Positions 58,590-64,000 of a DNA stretch of 64,000 bases are shown piece after piece. Both the position numbers and the translations under genes were made by a program. The notes beneath the pieces were generated by a model. That model worked only from the letters and a program-made list of their open reading frames with translations. It was not told where the DNA came from and made no database searches. Where the stretch lies: positions 248,001-312,000 of the forward strand of contig VXBM01000214.1 in the NCBI GenBank assembly GCA_013400155.1. The letters run 5' to 3'. Each line of letters begins with the position of its first letter. Position 1 is the first letter of the stretch. Source of the stretch: Helopsaltes ochotensis (lineage: Eukaryota; Chordata; Aves; Passeriformes; Locustellidae).

Positions 58590-61500
58590 GTAAGTATGGC
58601 TTAAGATGCCTGCCCTTCTCCAACATTCACATTCCATATTGTACTGATCCTGCTTCTCTTCAGCAACTGTGCTTGATTTTCAGTGTTCAAGGCAGGGTTC
58701 AAACCATAAAGGCATTCTAGCAAACGTTCATTTGTTTATGTTAACTATTCAGCTTTATCTGCACTTTTATCTTTTTTGGTGGTTTTCTTCCTTTTTGAGA
58801 TCTGGCTATAGTCATAATTTTACCTAGTGTTGCAAACAAGCTGCAGTGCATTGTTGAGCTGCCTCTGAGCACCCTGGGAGGCAGGTTCATCTTCTAATTC
58901 ACAGATTTACTACTATTTCCCACCTTGTTCTTACAGGAAAGTGTCCTTTTTGTGTATTTCTTTTATATGGATGTTGTCATGATGATTCTCACAGCCCAGC
59001 ATTTTGTGTGGAAAAAAGGTGCTTTGCTGTGGTCGTTCTAATCTGTGTTATAGTTTGTGCCATTCATAAACACAGTAGGGTCCTTTCAGCTGTTTATGCA
59101 TTTTCAAAAGATGGCTCTCAGCCACCCTATCTTGTCACAGCACCTTCATGGACTAAATGAAGCTTTGATGGCCTATGAGAGGGACGTTTTACACCTACCC
59201 TAGTGAGCTTTCTTTCAAAATCTTAAAGAATGTAGAATTAGTGCGAGCTAGCTTTGTGCCTGGGCAGTTGGTTATTGATGTTTTGATGGGAAACTGATGA
59301 GCAACATTCAAGGGGAGAAGGAGAAAGAAAAATGACAAAATAATAAAGCAGGTTTGAAAACAAATGCACTTGGAGAAAAATCAGTGTATATTTTCATTTG
59401 ACCATCAAAATTACATAGCTGGAATACATCACAATGATTCTTGATATGGTGAAAAGTTGAAGAATGCAGAAAGGTACCAGTGCAATCACCAGTTGATAAA
59501 AATGTCTCATTTTCTACAGCATGTTGAAGTGATAACTACCTTTTTGCTTTTGTGTTTGGACAGGGACAACTTCCTTGTCTTGGAGAGTATTAGAAAAACA
59601 GACACTAAGTCTATGTTATTTTATTATAGCCATCTTAATTATTTTCCCCTGCAAAGAAAACCTGTTCTTTCATGTGACTATATGAAGAATGTATGTGTGT
59701 ATGTGATATTTTTAATATTACATCCAATAGCAGAAACTGTAGGTCACATAGGATAAGACTGTCATGGCCAGAACTCAGTATTATAATCACCACTTGGATA
59801 ACATTGTGGTGTGTTAAGCTTAGATTCTGACTGTTTAGTCACTCTATTTGCACTTTGCTTATCTGTTGGAAAATACTGTGGTTTTCGTTGCAGTGTTCTG
59901 AAAGAAAATTATAAATGTCAGAAGAGATTCTTTTGATCGAAAGGCGTTTAGTTCTGGGACTTGCATGCATTTATTTTTTTCCCTGCATTTCTTGATATTC
60001 ACATTTCTATGCAATAAAATTCCTGCCTTTTATGTGGCATTCTTTTCTAGTCTAATCTATGCTATGGCTGAAACATTTGCCAACTTTCATCAAACACTAC
60101 TGCTTGTTAGTAGGACCCTGACCACATTACCCAAAGATACATTTTTCCCCTAAATTCTTCTCACAAAGTTATTTTTAAAACAGCAACCTAAAGCAGCTCA
60201 GAGGACTGCTTCATGCTTCACTCCTCCACTTTGAGTCCTAAAGATGAATTTTTGTCACCCTTTGGATACTTGCTGACTTGCAGGCTAATATGAGTCACCT
60301 ATCCAAGAACGGAGATCCCCAGTTTATCTAAATATTTTCTAAGATAGTGCTGTGCTTTGGCTGATGTAATTTTGAAAGGCTGTGTCATTGCTCTCATGTA
60401 GAATCCAGAACCTGCTGAGTTGGAAGTGATCCTCAAGGATCACCAAGTTCAGCTCCTGGCCCTTCATAGCACCATCCCCAAGAGTCACATCATGAGCCCA
60501 AGAGCATTGTCCAAATGCTTCTTGCACTCTGTCAGGCTTGGTGCTGTGACCACTGCCCTGGGGAACCTGTTCCAGTGCCCAGCCACCCTCTGGGTGTGGA
60601 ACCCTTTCCTAATGTTCAGCATAAACCTCCCCTGTCTCAACTTCAGGCCATTCCCTCGGGCCCTGTCACTGTCACCACAGAGAAGAGATCAGTGCCTGCC
60701 CTGGCTCTTCCCCTCTTGAGGAAGTTCTAAATGCAGTGTGGTCAGTCTCCCTCAGTCTCCTCTTCTCAGGCTGAACAGAACAAGTGAGCTCAGCCATTCC
60801 TCAGTGCCTTTCACCATCATCATTGCCCTCCTTTGGACACTCTCTAATGGCTCAATGTCTTTTATACACTGTGGGTCCGAGAATTGCCCCCAGCACTCAA
60901 GGTGAGGCTGCCCCAGCTCAGAGCAGAGCAGAACAATCCCCTCCCTTGCCCGGCTGGCAATGCTGTGCCCAATGCCCCCCAGGACATGCTTGGCCTTCCT
61001 GGAGATGCAGTGGCCTACTCTGTTACTGCCTGAACTGTTGCTGTTCTTAAGCTCTCTTCATTATTTTTAATTCTTCATCTGAATAATTGTAAGAGGTGCT
61101 ACTTTTCATAGCTTCAGTTTGAAAAAGAGGAAAAAGCAAAAGGAAAGGGAAAAAAGAAAAGGAGGGGAACAAGGAAGATGTTGTGCCCTGCACACTTGAA
61201 TGTACTCTAGTGATCCACTTGGGCGTTTAGAGCCCTCTAGCATGATAGATTTTAAGCCAAACCAATCCTAGTATACCCTGGGGTGCTTTCTTCTGCTGTA
61301 GATTATGCCATCTTTCTGATGAATGTGTGAATTGCAAATCAGAAATGAGGATAACTGAAGCCTACATTACACTTGAAACAAACCTAGTAAGTAGCACCCA
61401 GAAGTTAGCATCTTAAGTTGCCAAAGAGGTTACCTGTAGTAATTGGGGAAACATTATTCTAATCCCTTCAGGGAGAACAAATTCTTCATAAAAGTGTAAG

Positions 61501-64000
61501 GACCTTTAGAAACAGCACCATGATTTGACACCAGTCAAATTAGAAATAACCCTACAGTACCTAAGTGGTGAAAAACCCGAATAATACGATTACAGAGAAC
61601 ACAAATATACAGCTCAGAATGTACTATGGACCTGTCTGGCCATTGGGTACGAAACTGCTCACCAAAGCAGGTCTTCCAGATGACTTTGGGGAACGGCAAA
61701 AAGACTGCTGGATGAGGGAGAGCAGGAGATCTGGATGACTGACAGTTCATTTGGCGTAATTTGTAAGTCCCAGTGTCTGCGGGCAGCAGTGACTGGAAGG
61801 AGCCATTGCAGAGATAGTAGCCAGATAGAAGTAGCTAGTGCAGCTGAACTCCTCTATGATCTGGCCACAAACCTGTAGATGGGAGTTGTGTTAAGCCATG
61901 GGAGTCTGAGGAGTCACTTCTAAGGGCCTGTGAAAAGGAGGAACAACAACATGCTCGGTAGATTTGCACCAACTTTATATGGATATCTGCATGCACTGGA
62001 GAGGAGGCTTAGAGGCTCATAAATCAAAAATGACCAAATGTCAGTCCCGTGTGGAACTGAACTGGCAACTCATGTCAGTGCTTTTTTTCAAATGTGAATT
62101 GATGCGTGTTTTAATTTGCTGGTTTTTAAAGAAGTGTCCTTGTGGGTTGCTTTCTGTCACAGTTACTACTCTGACACTAGAAATTCTGCCTGAAAGTGTG
62201 AGTGATTGACTTTGTTTTATATGCAGGAATGACACAAAAATCTGAAAATGGAAGACACAGGGCACTCCATCTACACTAACCGCAGACTTCAGTGGAGCTT
62301 ACTTATATCCACTGCTGTAGAATTGAGATTACTTTGTTTGGAATGTGCCTAATGATTTCATAGTGTTTATCCATGTTTCTCATGACAGATTTGTTCTCTT
62401 GTCGACTGATCCCTTAATGTTTAGCATCTATTTATACCACGCGTAACAGAACAGCTGCTCTATGGGACAGCCCTTTGTAGTTGCAGGCTGGCTGCTCTGG
62501 GTTGGTTTGTTGTGTTACTTTTGAAGTGCCACTCATAGTAAAGATGAGAGAAGGATGGTAATAAGTATTATAAACATCCTTCTAGCGGCCAGATAACTTC
62601 AGATATTTATTGACATTCTGGGTTTATTTTCTTTTACTGAAACTTGGATAGTAAAATTTTCTGTACTGAAAAGTCAGCAGAATGCATCCCTGTGCCACTG
62701 TTTCATTCTCCATATAGTTTGTTAAGAGTGTAGCAAAAATAAGTGGGACAGATGGACTGGCACAGTCACTAAAGCTGGCCTGAGAAGACATTGTTGTCCC
62801 TGTTCCAAGGTGTGCCTGAGGTTCCCAGGGTCCTGCCGGAGTTCGCTCTATTCACTGCTTAGACTTTACTTTTCTTCTGGGATTGCTCTTGTAAAAAAAC
62901 CATTCCAATTGCTCTTCCTTTCCTTCTGGTGGATTTCAGAGCTCCAGGGGAGCATCTGTCTATGCCAGTGATTTAGTAGTATGTTTGGATTTCAAGTTAG
63001 TCATGGGAGCCTCATGACTTCCAATATTCTGGATTTTGGATCCCACAGTTCACGTTCCCGTCCTGTCCATGTTGTGTGGACGAACTCTTGGAAACACAGT
63101 AACACAGGGAATGTAGGAGGAGACCCTTCTGGCACCTCTCTTTGCATAGCTGCTGCAGTGTGTGCTGGGCTGCCCAGTCACTGGCTGTGGGTCTGTGCAT
63201 CTCATTTGCCCAGTGTGTGTTCAGGGCTCTAATAAGACCAGCCCTGTGATTGCTTGCCACAAGAAATTAGAGGCTGGAAGAGTAAAATCAGTCTTACTGA
63301 GTAATAAAAGACAAATTGGAATAAATCTTATGGATCCGAGTCTGGTAGCTGAAAATTTGTGGTCCTATTATTTGAATGCCAGAGGCATAAAGACTGGATT
63401 AAAGTAAAAGTCAAACTTCAACTTAGTTTGGTGAAAGTTGCTTGCATTTGTTTTTGTATGTTTCAAGCTCTTTGGGATACAGATAACATATTTTGCATAG
63501 CACCTATTAGTCTGATGCCCAGATAAGAAGCTTTGAAGGCATATGTAGTTCATGTTAAGTTTTTGTGTACTTGTGTAATAAAATCTCAGTTGATATTGCA
63601 GTATGAGTTCATTAGCAGATAGAAAACAAGAAAAAAGCTAACCCTAAGTAAGCACTATGTTATGATTATAGGGATCTACATCAGTTCTCTTGTTACAGGG
63701 CATGATTTCTCCCTCATTGATTTTTTTGGCTTCTGTTTCTACTCTACCATGTAAGAGGCAGAGTTAGATATCTGAATTGTAGCTTAATTGTGTTCCTGAA
63801 GAATAGCCCCCACCCATGTGTGTGCATGTGGCAGTGGCTAAAAAGTTATGTCTCTTTCCTCTGAGCAAAAGATTTATATGTTACTACTTCTAAAGGAAAC
63901 AATAAAAAGAGATCTTTTTGGTTGATTTTTGTATATGACTTCTAGTCATCATTACTGAAACGTCCATGTTTTCTGTAAAACAGCACTTATATTACAGTAG
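58590..64000 (+). other. MTHFD1L: MTHFD1L intron 19 (incomplete)
   Basis: At least 5.4 kb from donor GAG|GTAAGT to the window edge. Contains one antisense CR1 fragment (60401-61000) and a purine-rich stretch near 61121-61180. Short open frames look random. Confidence 0.85.
60401..61000 (-). mobile_element. CR1 LINE fragment, antisense, about 0.6 kb
   Basis: Plus-strand blocks: GAATCCAGAACCTGCTGAGTTGGAAG, GCATTGTCCAAATGCTTCTTGCACTCTGTCAGG, CCCTGGGGAACCTGTTCCAGTGCCCA, ATAAACCTCCCCTG, TTCTCAGGCTGAACAGAACAAG, CAAGGTGAGGCTGCCCCAGCTCAGAGCAG and CGGCTGGCAATGCTGTGCCC. It covers the same part of CR1 as the 50980-51670 copy, is better preserved, and ends abruptly after GGCCTTCCTGG. No intact reverse transcriptase. 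Confidence 0.94.

Noticed and set aside
60339..61050. Open frames that could be a gene in the last intron
   Set aside because: They fall within the antisense CR1 fragment and its edge.
1..64000. CRISPR arrays, operons, tRNA or rRNA genes, proviruses
   Set aside because: None found; the window is ordinary vertebrate exon-intron sequence.

Overview
This is vertebrate nuclear DNA, most likely from a bird. Short exons with GT-AG boundaries sit in AT-rich introns. The only dispersed repeats I can recognise are a handful of old CR1 (chicken repeat 1) LINE 3' ends; there is no sign of Alu, L1 or B1-type elements. PLEKHG1 followed by MTHFD1L on the same strand is the arrangement known from human 6q25 and kept in birds. 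The species cannot be named from the sequence alone.

Layout. (1) 1-3600, + strand: the last two coding exons of PLEKHG1, a Rho-family guanine nucleotide exchange factor. They encode about 884 residues of the disordered C-terminal half; the catalytic DH-PH part lies upstream of the window. A 3' UTR of about 2 kb follows, with several poly(A) signals, the last at 5679. (2) 5767-6136: a 370-base run of N, flanked on the right by GC- and CpG-rich sequence. This is where the MTHFD1L promoter and first exon are expected. (3) 7194-58589, + strand: 18 internal coding exons of MTHFD1L, the mitochondrial monofunctional C1-tetrahydrofolate synthase (formate-tetrahydrofolate ligase). They join in one frame over 1768 bases (589 complete codons) with no stop or frameshift. 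(4) 58590-64000: the start of the next MTHFD1L intron; the remaining FTHFS exons lie beyond the window.

First MTHFD1L region (7194 to about 28102): the exons encode the old dehydrogenase/cyclohydrolase-like domain. Its folate catalytic residues are replaced and its NADP loop is altered. Second region (31792 on): the exons encode the start of the formyl-THF synthetase domain, with an intact P-loop, a glycine-rich family signature and the VASEIMA signature. The gene therefore looks like an active ligase attached to a degenerate D/C domain.

Introns carry six recognisable CR1 fragments, two very long poly(T) runs (82 and 56 bases), and small microsatellites including a palindromic TAC/GTA cluster. 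I found no RNA gene, CRISPR array, provirus or other intact mobile gene. I saw no convincing new biological system. The most useful second looks are the gap over the first exon, the divergent D/C-domain exons, the CpG-rich exon 7, and CR1 insertions lying close to exons.
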